From: Chiua virens
Taxonomy: Eukaryota > Basidiomycota > Agaricomycetes > Boletales > Boletaceae
Assembly: GCA_019787685.1 (NCBI GenBank)
Contig: JAHNUO010000012.1
Location: 1,488,001-1,552,000 of the forward strand
Reading direction: 5' to 3'
Length of the DNA: 64,000 bases
The notes below the pieces were generated by a model. It did not search any database. It was not told the origin of the DNA and worked only from the letters and a program-made list of their open reading frames with translations. The position numbers and the translations under genes were made by a program. Positions 12,440 through 25,661 of the stretch are shown here, piece by piece (within the stretch, counting starts at the first letter, position 1; each line of letters begins with the position of its first letter).

Positions 12440-12745
12440 TGACGAGAATTCCGAATACTATGCCCGATCCCCCGAGCCTGAATATTGGCTAGATATACCT
12501 TCCTTTAGAATGAGAAGGCCAGAGTTGGTAAATGCCATCTCCACATCCCGAATACGCGTTGCCATTGGTGTCGAGTTGGATGCCGCTCGGGACGCCGGAA
12601 TCGCTGTAAGCAAACACGCGACGGTTCGCGAACGTTTGAGTGGTTGGATCAACGTCAAATTATTCGCTTTTCAGTGTAAGTCAGGACGACCCGAGGACAA
12701 GATGATTCCAGAGTAACCTACATTGTGGCCGGATGAGTCTGGTTG
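12440..12745 (-). pseudogene. Relic of an SMP-30/gluconolactonase-like (lactonohydrolase) gene
   Basis: On the minus strand one frame reads FDVDPTTQTFANRRVFAY, then SDSG and GIQLDTNGNAYSGCGDG (12,535-12,581), close to the repeat of the beta-propeller lactonase family (SMP-30/gluconolactonase/LRE). Just upstream, NQTHPATM (12,721-12,744) matches the segment that normally precedes it across an intron. A stop soon follows the GCGDG stretch, and no N-terminal two thirds of the gene can be found. It is a C-terminal fragment and probably dead. Confidence 0.5.
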
Positions 12746-14764
12746 ACCGAAGCAACATGTTTGTCGTCACCGGCGTACTAGCCATGCGCGGGCGAGTGTG
12801 CGTTCGTCCGACGTCCACCTCGTGTCGCATCAAGCATGCCAGGTGAGGCTCGAATTTCATATAGGAGATGCTGAATGACGTTGTTGCCGTGAGCGGTAGA
12901 CTGCGAGCCAAAAGATCAGACCTCGATACTAAGGACCAGCTGCAACGCAAATAACTTGCGCTCGTCCAGCCTGAATTAGTATGTAAAACTCCACTCATAT
13001 TCGATTCCATGCAGTTCTCGAAATCATACGTTGTCATTCCATCCCGCCACTGGCAGGATGTTTTCTAGCAAAGTCCTCCATTATTGTGGTCTATATACCA
13101 TTTGGTGTGAGATTATCGCTTTTGAATGTGATACACGCACTGAATGCAGACCTCGATCATTGTCCATCAGATTCACTGCACCATGCAAGTTTGATGCACA
13201 AAATACGAGCCGGTTTGGCCTTGATTACAGTGATCGATGGGAGCTGTTTCATGTCTGAACCTGCACAGTGCAAAGGTATGTTTTCCAAGACGCAGACGTT
13301 TATCCTCGTTCAAGTTGTCATGCCTTGAAACGCTTCCGACCTCTATACAACAATTGCACGCTCTCTCAAAGTCTTGTTTATTCCATTTACGAGCGCTTCC
13401 AGGAGAAATATTGGACATCGAGATCGATGATGGCGATTACAATCGTCATGATACTGTGAGTATAGGCTGTACCATCCCTCGAGACTCATCCTTGGCATCC
13501 ATGTCGTCCCGTTTGCCGTCGAGTGCGTCTCTACCGTGGTTGGCCGATATTGTCTGCGGGGAATGGTCCATGTACGAAGAGGGTGGCTCGATATATGCAC
13601 GCTACACTTGTCGACGTTTCACTGTTCAAGTGTCGGGATATTCATTTTCACGCCATTCAATGCCCAACATCTGTGTTGTGCACGCTCGCAATCGTCCAGT
13701 TTTGCGAGTCCCTTCAAGTACCATACGGCGAAACAATCGCAACTCAACCGGTACATTCATTTGCTGTAACACGGTAAATTTCCGTTTCGTCCGCTTGTTC
13801 TCCTCTGCACATACCTGATGGCGCAAATAGTAGGTGGTTTTCCCGCGACAGCGTCTTCCTGTGCTGGCTTACGCAAAGCAAGCTCCTTGACTTGGCAGTT
13901 CGTACTCGTTCCTTGAGAGGAATAATGTACTACATACTCATCAGCATACACGCGACGTTCGAGGCAGCCGCGGCGGTGGGTCTTAAAAACACTACCTTGT
14001 CCACGTTGTCCAGTCGTAGCAATCGTATTCACCGCTGGTATGAATAGCGATGTTGTGGAGGACGTTGTGGCGGACGACGGGCAGAATGGGGGATGGTGTA
14101 CGTGTCGGTGGGCAGTGCAGTGGGCAGAGCGAGAAAAAGGCAAGGTTGGGTTGAGTTAGTCAATGTATGTATATGGATGTTGATCCAGTACATCCGTGGG
14201 TGACGCTCACTTGAAGGTGAAGCGCTCAAAAAGAATCGAGATCCTATCGAGTCTGGACTGACGGTGGATGGAACCTTGGGCTTGAAAAACAAGAGGCTTA
14301 GCCTCTATCTCGAGTTTGAAAATGATTTGTGGAAAAGTACACACAAATCAGTCGGCGTGACGCAGAGTGGCGTCGCGAGCTTGCCACCTAGTAGTAAACG
14401 GGGCCCAGCAGCCGGCTTGGTAGTGATTCGGACAAGTCTTCAATGCATCCCCAGACCGCAGCGGGAGTAAAATACCAGTGCACACGGCGCGGATCGGAGC
14501 CATAGCACCAAAGCCCTTGTACAGATCGTACGAGAAGGGACCTGCAACCCTTGCAAGGCTGCGACAATTCTGCAAGAGCTTGGTGGTGACAAAGGTATAC
14601 ATTACGTTTGAGCGGTCGTCCCAAATAGATGACACTCGGATCGCTGTGACAATACACCGTATCAGAAGTATGACAGACTACCACATGCGGGGTAAAAGAA
14701 GGGAACAAGACCGCATACATATCGAGCGTCTCAGCCAAACATATGCACGCATATAACGCCAGAA
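12746..14764. other. Gene-poor interval
   Basis: About 2 kb. A 193-codon plus-strand frame at 13,237-13,818 is the longest but shows no domain, no splice pattern and no bias; I do not call it. Parts may be lost 5' sequence of the lactonase relic to the left. No repeats were recognised. Confidence 0.35.
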
Positions 14765-15819
14765 TCATGAATCGGAAGCTTCGTCTTTCAGTTCTTCCTT
14801 TGCTTTCTTGTATCTCTCAAAGTAAGGCTATGCATAGTATTTTATCAGAGAACTGGTGTATTATATGGTGCGTAAACAGGAGCTTACCGCCTTGTCCTCC
14901 GTTGGCATGGATCTCCAACGATTTGCAGCTGCGATTGTCGTCCTAACAACATCCTTTTGTTCTGGAGATGTTTCATTTATAAGTGCTTGTGCATCTGGGC
15001 TGTTGCGGAAGTCCCTCAAGAATCTGAAGAAATAAATGATCAGAGAAGCTTTCCAATGATACCTCCAGAACAAGAACACACAGAAGAAACGCGGTTTCGG
15101 GAACCGAAGTCCGCCTCTTGGAACGGACCCTGCTCTTACCCTGAGCCTTACGGATAGCATTGAGCTGCTTCAGGTTGGATGTGGATACCTTGCGGAAAAA
15201 CTCTTCTCGTTCTTGCTGGGCTTGTGTCTTTCTCGCTTCGTTCTCGTCGTAAAATGGCTACAAGACGTTCGGTACTTGGACGACTCTGTGCGGCTGACCA
15301 TACACACCTGTTTCTCAGCCATGGAGTAACCTTGCCAAATTTCACCAGCACGCTTGGTTAGCTCGCGGTAGTTCTCTAGTGTGCTCCCCTGAGGCTGCGT
15401 TTTGACGAAGGAGGAATAGAATAGGAGGTATGCGCCAGGTGCACGTTTGGGAGGTTTGAGACTTTTCGGTATGCGGACTGGCAGAGGATAAGTACCCGCC
15501 ACGCGACATGCGATGCGTACATACCCCTTTGTTTCTCCTCTTTCGGTTGCTTCTCCTTGAGCGCGCCTGGGTTTTTGGGTGGTCTGCCTCTCTTGGCGGG
15601 CGCGGCACGCTTGCCACCACTAGGCTTCTTTTCGGCAGTCTTGCGATGTGTCTTCTTGGTGGTGTCCTCGGATGCTTTGGCGGGCGGAGTGTTGAGTTGG
15701 CGGGTCGCGAAGAGGGTGCGACGCGCGACGACGGACAATGTCGCGAGCTGGCTGGTCCGTGCGGCGACGGGGGCGATCGCGCTGCGGGTCAAGGACCTTG
15801 AAAAGAGGAGCAACACCAT
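14765..15819 (-). CDS. Mitochondrial HMG-box DNA-binding protein (Abf2/TFAM-like), two boxes
   Basis: Probably packages mitochondrial DNA in nucleoids. The N-terminus (MVLLLFSRSLTRSAIAPVAA, then more Arg/Ser/Ala) is a classic mitochondrial presequence. A Lys/Pro-rich linker with KRGRPPKNPG, AT-hook-like, follows. Box 1 reads PKSLKPPKRAPGAYLLFYSS and ends ELTKRAGEIWQGYS before MAEKQ; box 2 reads FLRDFRNSPDAQ, then RWRSMPTEDKAP and YFERYKKAKEELK. Exons: 15819-15525, 15477-15308, 15257 to about 15140, then two or three exons to the TGA at 14765. Between the third exon (ends KAQ) and the start of box 2 (FPKPRFFCVFLF, about 15,115-15,070) the frame is consistent only if about 25 nt are removed, too short for a normal intron. 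A small indel may be present there. Domain identity is clear; intactness is not. Confidence 0.72.
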
Positions 15820-16822
15820 TGACTAGGAGTAAAAACTTGGTAGTAGTTGAGAGAAGATGTCACACTTGCTGTCACGCGACCAGTGACGAGGCGCGTCTCA
15901 AAAAGATCATCGTGTCCATCCGGGGCGCGCGGCGATCGTATTACATATTCTCCTTGAACTTTGTCATTCTACTGTCTCAAATCCATAGTTTTGATTCCTC
16001 GCTGAGACCACCGCCATCCACGACGCATAGTCCGTACGGGAACACTGCGCTCCCACGGATCATCAGCTTGACCACACTACCTGGTCCTTCTCCTGTGCAG
16101 TCAACAAACGACGGACACCAACACTAGTACTCCAGTGGACGACCAAACCAATCGACCCTGGACCAGCTTCGGGATGGGACCGAGATAAGGTCACTCGCCC
16201 TCCGCGAGTGCGAAAAGATATGAGTCGCACACGAATGTCGTGTCGAACGTGCAGTCCGTGTCAGTGCAGTGCTCATGTTGAGGGAAAATTCGATTGAAAA
16301 CAGCGCGAGGAAGTCGAAGAACCAGAACCAGAGAAACACTAGAATTATGCGAGAAACAGTGACGAGGAAGAAATCGTCGAGGGTCAGCTCGCCGACCGTC
16401 GATCATCAACGGATCTCTTCCAAAAGAGCACACTTAACGGCTTCGATTCCTTGAAACATGCCTTTATCACAGGAAACCATCGCCTTTGATTCACCGTCTA
16501 TTCTCGTCCCACCCGAATCCACGAGTCTCGTAAGCCCAAATACTGGTCTATCCTGCCCCTTCTGACGAGTTCCAAGACAATGTTCGCCGTCGAGGAATCC
16601 AAACGACTCGCCGCCTATATAGTGCCGGATAAATGCATCTTTACTTTGGATCCTGTGTGTCTAGAAACCTCAAACTGAATCCACTGCAGTTTGTACTCCA
16701 AATAATACGTGTTGTATTCTTACACTGTGTTAGGGACTGATACATCAGACGATTTCGTCCAATTCTCCATAATTGCCACAAAGTCACGGTGATTTCGCTT
16801 TATAGACTGCCTAGCCACACGG
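15820..16822. other. Interval between the HMG gene and the DUF3638 copy A end
   Basis: About 1 kb. A plus-strand frame ends near 16,680 (SRKPKYWSILPLLTSSKTMF, then AVEESKRLAAYIVPDK) and looks protein-like, but I cannot name it or find more exons. No counterpart of the last exon of DUF3638 copy B (50,527-50,314) is visible here. Confidence 0.35.
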
Positions 16823-19800
16823 TCAGCTTGGACAGATTGAGGCCGCCATATTTAGCAACTTGAAGTACCTACCGGAATCGAAGCTTGGGAAGTCGTCCCT
16901 GTTCAGTAACCATCCCTGAAGCAGTCTACCCATGTGTGTATCATCAAAGCGTATTCCCCTCCTTCGAATGGCAAGTAACAGCATCACGAAACGCAATGGG
17001 TTTCCTTCGAACGTCTCTTCGATCCCCTGGTCGAGTGATCCGGGCATATTTAGCCAATTGGGCTTGGTTAGCCTCCTTGTGTCGCTCGGTAGGTCCTCCC
17101 TGTGCACACCGAGGAAACGAGATAGCCGGACATACGAATCAAAGTCTCTGAGATACAATTGGCCTGCGAACACATTGAGCTGGTCAATCAAGGCCCACGG
17201 AGGTGTCCAGGTGGAGGGAACAGGAGGGATGGGATACAACTGGAGGTCGTCACATGGCTTCATCGCCTTAGATGTACGAGGTGTATACGGATGGAGGTGG
17301 ACATGTTCGCTGAGCCTAATGTCTGGCATCAACCGATCCACTTCGAATGGGCTCAGGATGACCAGAACGTCATTTCCACACAGCTTTCCAGAGAGAACCC
17401 ACTGAACGGGACGCAAATATTCATCCATGCGTCCCTTTGATGACCCATCCTCGAGAATTGTCTCGCAAAAATCTGCTGTTGCTAGGACGTACGGGCTCCA
17501 GACATTGGCGTCGGTCGTAGGAGTAGAAGTGCTGTCAAGAGTCGTGAAGATGGGTCGAAAGGCCGTGCTAGTGGGCAGGATGATGCCATTCTTCACAAAA
17601 TCAGTGACGTCGGGATGGAGGAAATGCTTTGCAGGCGATGCTCCTTGGGATCGTTCAACTTCGCGTTCGCGTTCGATCTCCCGGGATACTTCCCTCTCCT
17701 GCTCTTCTTCTAAGCGCGCATTGGGAAGCGGTGATATCCCGAGGTCTTCACAACGATCACGAATATCTCTCGCTATGATCATAGGGTTGGTGCTGTTCGG
17801 AGAGTGACTTGGCGCGTAGAGATCGGCCAGTGTCTTGACTTCAGTTTGGAGGTAAGATTCCGCTAATTGCTCCTCTGTGAGTTCTTCGCGACAGAAGCGT
17901 GTCCAAGCTTCGTGCTGTGATTTGTGCTGCATGCCTTGTTGCACCCAACGGTGGGCGCGTCGCTGAATATCAGTCCAGGTTTCACATATTGTCCAGTGCA
18001 GGACATCGGTGATAGTAATGACGGCATTGCCATCCTTTCTAGTAGTGAGCCGGATAGCATGATCAACTTCGGGAGGTGCAAAGAGCTTCACGCTGTGGCC
18101 ATGGCCCAGTTTGCGCATCCGCATGCAACCTATACATATGTACCAATTCACGGGGCTCGTTGTAAGTGACGATCACGAGCCGCAATCCATTTTGGCGTAC
18201 CTTGCACCAAGCGATCTTTCGTGATCTTTGGACCTAGTGTGACTGCAGCTCGAAAACCACGAGGAAACTTGATGTCTGTACCCCGGGTGTGAGCGTGGTC
18301 TAGATACGCCACACATCGGTCCAAGGCTTGGTTGAGTGGTGACGATGACAGGGGTTGCGACCTTCCGTTTCTCGTGAGCACCATCAACTCATTGTTTTCA
18401 TTGAAATAGATGGCTCCTGCGATACTATCCTGAGGGGTGATATGTAGCCATGCCTCGGCCACCTGACTGTTGGAAAGGTCAAGTATACGAGCACCAACAT
18501 CTAACAGGACCTGAATCTCAGGCGACTCTGAGACCAGAACGCTAAGAAAATCAACGGTCGACCATCGCTCGCCATGCTCATCGGCTGTCAATGAGTACGA
18601 TGCATTTTCTGGTTGAAGAAGATAGGCGAGGATGACTGCATTACTTCCTATCTGGCGAAGGTTTTCTGGGTCTCGTTGGGTAATGGATGCGGGTAGCAGG
18701 TACTGTGCATCATTAGTTCCAGAAAATCCTGAACAGAGACTCGGATTCAACGCTCCGACACTACACGACAACAATAAGATCGCTCACCAGTCACTAGGTG
18801 GTCCTTTCTCTCTGCTATATCCCAACTCGAACATGAGATCTTCCAGGGATATTCCTTCGCATGTTTTGGGAATACGACTTTCGAGAGATAGAAATCGATC
18901 GCCCTCTGACATAGTGAAAACAATGGGACAATATGGGTCTTCCACTGCTCTGTTGATCGGATGTTGATATTGGTGAGATTCTGAAGCGAGGGTGGCATTC
19001 GCTCGGTAGCGCACTCAGCAACCCAGAAGGAGTACTCTTTGGATGGGTCATCTTGTTCTAGGAGAATTTCGAAAGAATCCCTGAGCTGATTCTCGGTGAG
19101 GCCACCGTAGTAGTAAGAGAGATATGTGAGCACTATGGTGATATCCGGGTGTCCGAACTCTGCTGTCGGAGCCGGTACGTCTTTTGCTCGATATGGGACG
19201 GCAACCAGAGTGCGAGTCAGGTCAAGGCCATAATCTACACGCCACCTGCGCTCCGTGAGGGTGAATAGAAGGATATTTTTTGCCAAGAGACCACGGAGAA
19301 GAAGCAGGATTCCACCCCAGGTAGTGTTGTCCAGTGCGTAGTCTTCCACCATTTTGGCCGTCTCCGGGTGGATGTCTTTGCAAGATATAAAGTCGCGAAT
19401 GGCTTTTCTCAGCCGGGAGGGAATGACAAGATGTAAGAGGTGTCCATCCACCACCTCCTCGACAATGGATGATATCAACTGTGCGCCACCATCCACTTGA
19501 AGGATACGAATTTGAGGGAACGAACCAGGGTGACCCGCTTTGAACTCTATTTTGCGTGGGTCGAATGAGGATGCATGTTTACGTGCGAGCCAGAGGATTT
19601 GCTGTGTGATGACCCATCGATCGGGATATCCGTCGACATGCTGCTGGCGGCCAATAGTATAGATCAACTGAAGCTTAGGTTGTAGGACTTCATCGCTCTC
19701 ATCGAGAATATCTCGAGCGTGAGTGTCAAGGAATTTCAGAAGCTTGAGCCCCCCGTTTTTAGCCCAGTCCCTGCCAGTGGATTGCGAGTCCCTGTCCATT

Positions 19801-21555
19801 TCTTCGGAAGACTCGCCGACTACTTTGGGGCTTTCGTTTCTTCCTTCCAAGCTCTTTTCCCAAGTAGCTTGCGACTTTTGGTGCCATGTCTGTCGAAAAC
19901 CCTCCAACAAGGTGGAGACATAACTGCCTTTGAACAAGCTAATTTTCCGAAATCAGCACATTCGAGGAAACCACCGACTAATTATCACCGAGCATACCTG
20001 TTTCAACAACGAGTCTGTCAGCAAATGCTTATAGCTCCACATTGAGTTCTGAGCCACAGATTCGCCTGAGGGATTCGTGCTGCTAGTAATTCCCTTTTTG
20101 AACAACTGACTTTCCGCGCAGGAAAGCTTGAGTGACAATACATGCTCTGGCTGCATGATAAGGATCCCGCCCTTCTCTTCACAATCAGACAGCCAACATT
20201 GCAGGTGGTCAGCGTTATTCCAGTTACGACGATCGAAGGCCAGATGGAATATTTGCCTGCTGACAAGCCCGCCCACACGGTCCATGAGAATTTGTATCAT
20301 CTGGGTCATCAGTGCAGCCGGTACAACGATGCGGACCAGCTGGCTGCCATCAGCAAGAGCAGCCGCACACATGGGGATGATTATGGAAGATTTCCCTTCG
20401 CCCATGTTGATCTGCATGGCAGTGTTCTCCTGCGAACGAGGGGACATCATTTCTTTTGCGATATCGACCTGAATGGGACGAATCATGAAGTTGCATTGCA
20501 GCTGAGACAACTGAAACCGACTGGTCAGTGGACAACCTGCGGCGCCTTCGTGGTAGAATACGCACCTCCATCAACAACCAATCTGGACATATGGTAGCAA
20601 CCTGCTCATCGATCTCATTTTCCAATTCCTTGAAAAATTCTTCGTCGAGATTATTCAGGAGAAGTGGATCAATCTTCGTGCGCGTTGAAGTTCAATTGCA
20701 AGGTGAGCCAGAGTAACCAAGCACCTTTTCCAGTCATCTGAAAGTTTTATGGGCGAAGTGGATGCAAGGCATCGAAAGAAATTATAGGGTGTAAGTCGGG
20801 GCCATTGATCAAGTCGATGGAGCATCTGTTCGAAGTCTGTTTTTGGTCCCAGTGTCTCCGTGATAATGTCGAGTGCCTTCCTATAGTGTGTTCTGCACCG
20901 TACATAGTGCTCTCTCAGTGACCTCGTAGTGGGCTTTTCTCTTCTGAGAGAAGTGTCAACCGTGTACTCCCCCGAGAGGAACATGATTTGCGCTGTCCCG
21001 GAGCTTGGAGAGATATTGATTTTGAAATGTAGATGTTGTCACGTTCCCTCGTAGACAGACCAAAAGTTGATGCAACTGGGGCGGTATCGATGGACTAGCT
21101 TGCATGTAGGAGGATGGAAACACAGTTTATTCCGAGGTGCAAGTTCCGGCGTGGGCCGTTCACGTAGCAGCATATCCAGGGTTACCCGCTAATCTGGGGA
21201 CCGTTCAGGTCTGCACCATGATAGGATTCGGAGCAGAATGCGGTCCGGGTCCACAAAGAATGCTTGTGAGACGCTCTTTGAGCTTTAGATTGTGACACCA
21301 GCTAGAATAGAGTGGTTTGAGGCTCGCAGTTACAGCTGCCGGGACATCCGTCAGTGAGACCGTTTCCGAAGACCAGGACCCTACGAGGTCCCATGCTGCG
21401 TCCTCAGTCTCCTGTTTGGAAGAGTGTGCCGATTCAATGTGATGATAAATTGTTTCGAAGCGCGGACGGCAACCATCCAGGAGCGTATACTCAGCCCAAC
21501 GGGGTTCTTTCTTCCAGTGGACATGTGGCTGTTGTGCGAATGCTACAAGCGTCAA
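16823..21555 (-). pseudogene. DUF3638/DUF3645 giant gene copy A, C-terminal part (ATPase motor half)
   Basis: Exons of the 3' half of copy A run from about 21,555 down to 16,823. Landmarks on the minus strand: GEGKSS (20,402-20,385) inside the DUF3638 block INMGEGKSSIIIPMC; DESDE (19,703-19,689); the DUF3645 block FGHPDITIVLTYLSYYYGGL; FSGTND (18,726-18,709); HTRGTD (RGTD at 18,285-18,274); and QGCMRMRKLG formed across an intron (CMRMRKLG 18,127-18,104). The order is that of motifs I, II, III, V and VI of SF2/SecA motors. Large exons such as 18,151-16,823 have no stops. The copy ends FKLLNMAASICPS and lacks the terminal exon that copy B has, with its basic RKRKRSP cluster. Its 5' half is cut off by a Plavaka element at 21,630. 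The function of the family is unproven; databases tend to label it ubiquitin thioesterase. Confidence 0.78.
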
Positions 21556-21627
21556 GAGAAGTAGGAGATCCGCATCTAGGAGACCGTGGTCTTGGACATC
21601 TTCGTCTGAGTGCTCATCGCATACTAT

Positions 21628-21629
21628 TA
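21628..21629. repeat. TA flank of the Plavaka element, left
   Basis: TA directly outside the left terminal inverted repeat; the same TA follows the right one at 28,927-28,928. A 2-bp target duplication fits CACTA-related elements. Confidence 0.6.
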
Positions 21630-21658
21630 CATCAGTAAAATCACCACGGCCTTATCCG
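21630..21658 (+). repeat. Left terminal inverted repeat of the Plavaka element
   Basis: 29 nt, starts CATCAGTAAAATCACC and ends CTTATCCG. Inverted match to 28,898-28,926 with one mismatch (C against T at position 15). Confidence 0.9.
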
Positions 21659-22178
21659 AACTTGGCGCCCTTGGTCGCTGACAAAAAGTGTCTCAAGTCA
21701 CTAAATTAGCGAAAGGACTGCTAAGGTACGATTAAGGCGTTTTTGCTCAAGCGGACTCAGGACTTCCTCAAGCCACAATTGAAAAAGTACAAAAAGTGAA
21801 TAAAGTACTACTAGTAATGGTCAAGTACAATATTTTTTGTACCTAGTAATCCGCACCCAATAAAAACGGTCTCCGGTGGTGTGTGGGTGCCATGAAAATC
21901 CATTCAAATGTGCCTACAAAAAAAGTTTGTATGCACTATTGACGCACGCAGTGTGAGAGATGAAGCAAAGCAAGAAAGAGCCTGCACGTACGAGGTTTGG
22001 AATGCGCTCGGAGCCGCTGCCAGTGGTACTGGCCCAGTGAGGGAAGGAGGCAGAACGAAGTAATTGTTTATGGTCACGGGTCACAGGGCCTGTTAAGGAT
22101 TTGAAGGTCAAAGGTGAAGAAGAGGCAAGGGTGGACATGGACATACGAAGCATTGTGGCGAGAATATGTATACAGTAA

Positions 22179-25100
22179 TCAGGATGCAATCTCGAAAGAG
22201 TGGTGATCTGCAAACTTGTTGATATAGAAGGAGTTGAACACATCATATGAATGATGAGGTTTTATGTCGCGTGGAATGGGACAAGTGCCATAGACGGGGA
22301 TCAGATGTGCTGCGCGGTAAATCGAGTCGATGTGGATAATTGCATAGTTGGGTTGATGGTTGGCGAGAATGGATGGGCGAACTATCCACATTCCAGTGAG
22401 TTCGTCAGGCTCCTCGTCAACCTTATCGAACCACTGTATGATCGCACAAGGATAAGTGATACCTTTGTAGACAAACGAGAAAAAACAAAAAACGTGGGCA
22501 ATTTCATACCCGTCCATTCCATCTGCGTCTGGATCTGTTCCAATAAATACACAGTCATAGCGCGGCCCTTCACCCCTCCACATTGGACAAGATCGAATGT
22601 ATTCCTTGTGCATCCCACCAGTCCCACTCAAATCGCTAGGCGCATAAAATCGGGATGATGCAGAATTAAACACGGATATTTGCCCATCATAGTAGGGAAG
22701 TTCAAGGTGGGGGACAGTCGTGATGTTGCGTGGGTCATCAGGGTTCAAGTGCTCAAATAGAAAGCGTCGGAGGAGGATTGGTAACTCGGGAATGGCAAGC
22801 TCTGTTGTCAGCGCACGCACAGTTCTAGCACGTTTATTTTCTGAGAACTGTGTGAGCACCGACAAAAGAAACCAATGGCTATAGAGAGAACATACGTCGA
22901 TTTCGGGAGAGCTCAACATGCGCCGCAAGCATAGGTGCACTATGGTCTGCTTCTGCATCCTCGCTGTCAGCTGTGGCACTCGCAGATGAAGTTAAATTGT
23001 TTGGCCTAGTGTTGGAACGCTGGTTTGCAGATGTAGCAGGCCCAGGTGGAGCCATTTGACCTTCAGAGGTTAGAAATTAGTTGTCGAATATTGAATTAAT
23101 AAATGTGCATACTTATCAAGTTAAGGGCGTTCGACAGGCATGTTCCATTGAGCATGCCACGACTGGTGAAGTCGGTACGTGCAGCGGAAAGTTTGTTGAG
23201 TTGCTGGTTGGTAACAAGGATTTGACCGAGAGCCTTGTACTTGTTTGACCGGCGATACGGTTTCTTCACCGCAGTGATGTGTTTATTCTCTGTTATGGAT
23301 GAACAGAGTCCATTTGGCGCACCAAAGAGTCGGATTAGCTCAGGATAATGCTTGATAGCGTGCTGACGGGGAAGTGAGAAAGTTGAAGTTACGCCTGTCC
23401 TCTTGAAAACTTCCTGATGGCGGTGGAAGCGTTGGATTGCTTCATCAATGCTATCCAATGCCGAATCTGTGATGACATTTCGACGGACCAGATAGCAAAA
23501 TTCTGTAAAAGCACGAAAAGTGCGCACGACATCATTGGGGACATAGCCCTCAATCGCCGCAATGTAGACCTTGAATATTCAGTCACACAGAACAAAAAAA
23601 TGTGAGTGGGACAAAACGAACCTTCATCAGTGCCTTGGAGTCGTCGCCAGTCCACTGTTTGAAACCCCGGCCCTGTGGGAAGCGACGGAGGCCCGCGAAA
23701 GGAGCTACAGCAGCAATACTGTTATAAAACCTTCAGTGTCAAGCTTAAAAAACACCAGAGTAGAGTAATTGTATACATACCGTCTGTCAATGTCGTCCAT
23801 AATGGACTCTGCTTCTCGGGTAGATCTTGATGTTCGTAAAATTAATTTCTCTACCCAGTCTACCAAATGATCCTTGAACGACCCCTTGATAACCTGGTGG
23901 AGTATATCCGGTGAAATGAGCTCATTTATATCGGCACGAGGAAAGTCGTTTGTAAATGGCTAGGAGGAATAAGAATTATTACCACACGACGACAAAAATC
24001 GCGAGGAAGAGCACATACGACAAGGTTGCCAACGATACCAAAGTCATTCCACATCTCATTCAAAGTAGCTTTCTGAAACAGTGTTTCCGTCAACTTTTTG
24101 CAGCGCTTTAGAGTATCTGGGTCCGTATCAAGTATTTTGCGTGTCGCAGTACAGCTGGAATGAGTATTATTAGTGCTACTGCACTATGCTTCTCGAACTG
24201 TAAAAACACTTACCGTGCACACCATCCACGAACTATGCACGCAAGCAACACCTGCTCTTCATAGTCAGCTATATACGGGCCAAGCCCATATATTGTCTTC
24301 CGGAAGTGTCCATCACCATAGCGAACAAGCTCCGGTTTCTTCATCACGTGTTTCAGGCTTTGCAGGATTGTGGACAGCGAATTATGAAATAGTTGCCTGC
24401 GAAACATTCGAAATTCCTCATTTGAGGCGTATTCTTTGGTTGCTGGCCCAGGTTAGATAATTCAGTGTAATAGTGAGTCTAGCGGCATAGCGGACTTACT
24501 TTTCGGAATGGCAAGAAATCCGATAACAACAACAGCATCTCGATGCCCCCGACGGACAGTGTTATGAACGTTGCCAATAGACATGTACAGTGGGTAATAC
24601 TCGTTATTGCCGGTCGCAACAGACACGGTAGTCTTGTCACTTCCAAGAACCACCGGGACAAAGGTTGACCCATGCGTTGTTGGATCTTCCGCTATTTTAT
24701 CCTAGATAACAGTAATAGGGCACTGAGTGGTACGAAGCCCTAGTAGTATAGCGAGTAGCGTACCGCATGAAGCCACGCCCAATCTCCGGACATGAAATCT
24801 TGATATTGTCGCTCGTTATTGTCGACGGAGTATTCCCGATAGGGAGCATAGTCAAAAGACCCTTTGAAATCAGGGTTTCCAAGCATGTCATGAATGCAAG
24901 TGAGGGGATCACGAAACCAAACGTCGAAAGTTTGGTCCATCCATTGCGGCCGCTGGTTTAGCAAGGGCTCAGGCAGATCGCCTGAATACTTGATCAGAAG
25001 CTTCGACCACTTCGTGCCAGCTAACGGAGTGTTGTCGATAACATCATATAGATGTTTTGCACCTGTGAATGGTGGCATCTTGCGGTGTGGATTATCCGGA

Positions 25101-25661
25101 TCTGACTCGAGTAGACTCGCTGCCCATATATCCATAAGGGCATCAATTTGTCCTGCGCTCATTTCGGTACGTCGATATAGGAGGTCGGCTGTCTCAAATT
25201 GCGTACGGTCGGTATAAGGAGTCCAGTCGTTGTCAGGTGCCGTGTGAAGTGGAGCAGGTTGCGCATCAGGTGGAAGGAAATTCCCTTGTGCATCGCATGG
25301 CCGTCCTAGTAAAGACATCCAGACTGTCAGTACTCATCACCTGAATGAGAAACAGTAAGGACTTACCATTTAAATATGGGTGGGACTCTCGACGCAAAGT
25401 TCCACCGATCCTCGATTCTTCATGCGGATCCTCTCGTGGACGCGAGTCAGGATTATCCCGGTCCTCATCTCTGGAGTCAAGAGAGCCAGGAGGCGGGGAG
25501 GGCGGTGGATTCCTGGGTGGTCGACTAATAGTTGGATGCGCTGCCAGGCGATGCTTGGTTCGACCGCCAGGCGTTTTAAACCACCGATTGCACCCTGGGT
25601 GCTCGCATGGCAGTTGCAAGACAATATTGGCAGTCCGTGGACCTGACCTCTCGTGCGGCAT
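22179..25661 (-). CDS. Plavaka transposase
   Basis: DDE-type transposase of the Plavaka family, many exons. The likely start ATG at 25,661 (MPHERSGPRTAN) gives a C2H2 zinc finger at once (CEHPGCNRWFKTPGG, then HRLAAH). A Pro-rich linker follows, then the family hallmark in exon 25,318-24,740: GRPCDAQGNFLPPDA, NDWTPYTDRTQFETADLLYR, SGDLPEPLL and DYAPYREYSVD, followed by YQDFMSGDWAWLHA. C-terminal exon 22,979-22,179 has the conserved ELPYYDGQISVFNSA, CPMWRGEGPRYDCVFI, IIQWFDKVDEEPDELTGMW, YRAAHLIPVYG and NKFADHHSFEIAS before the stop. I did not find a disabling mutation, but not every splice site was traced. An upstream in-frame ATG exists at 25,823. Confidence 0.85.

Noticed and set aside
13237..13818. 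193-codon plus-strand frame
   Set aside because: No domain, no sensible splice context, amino-acid composition like translated non-coding DNA.
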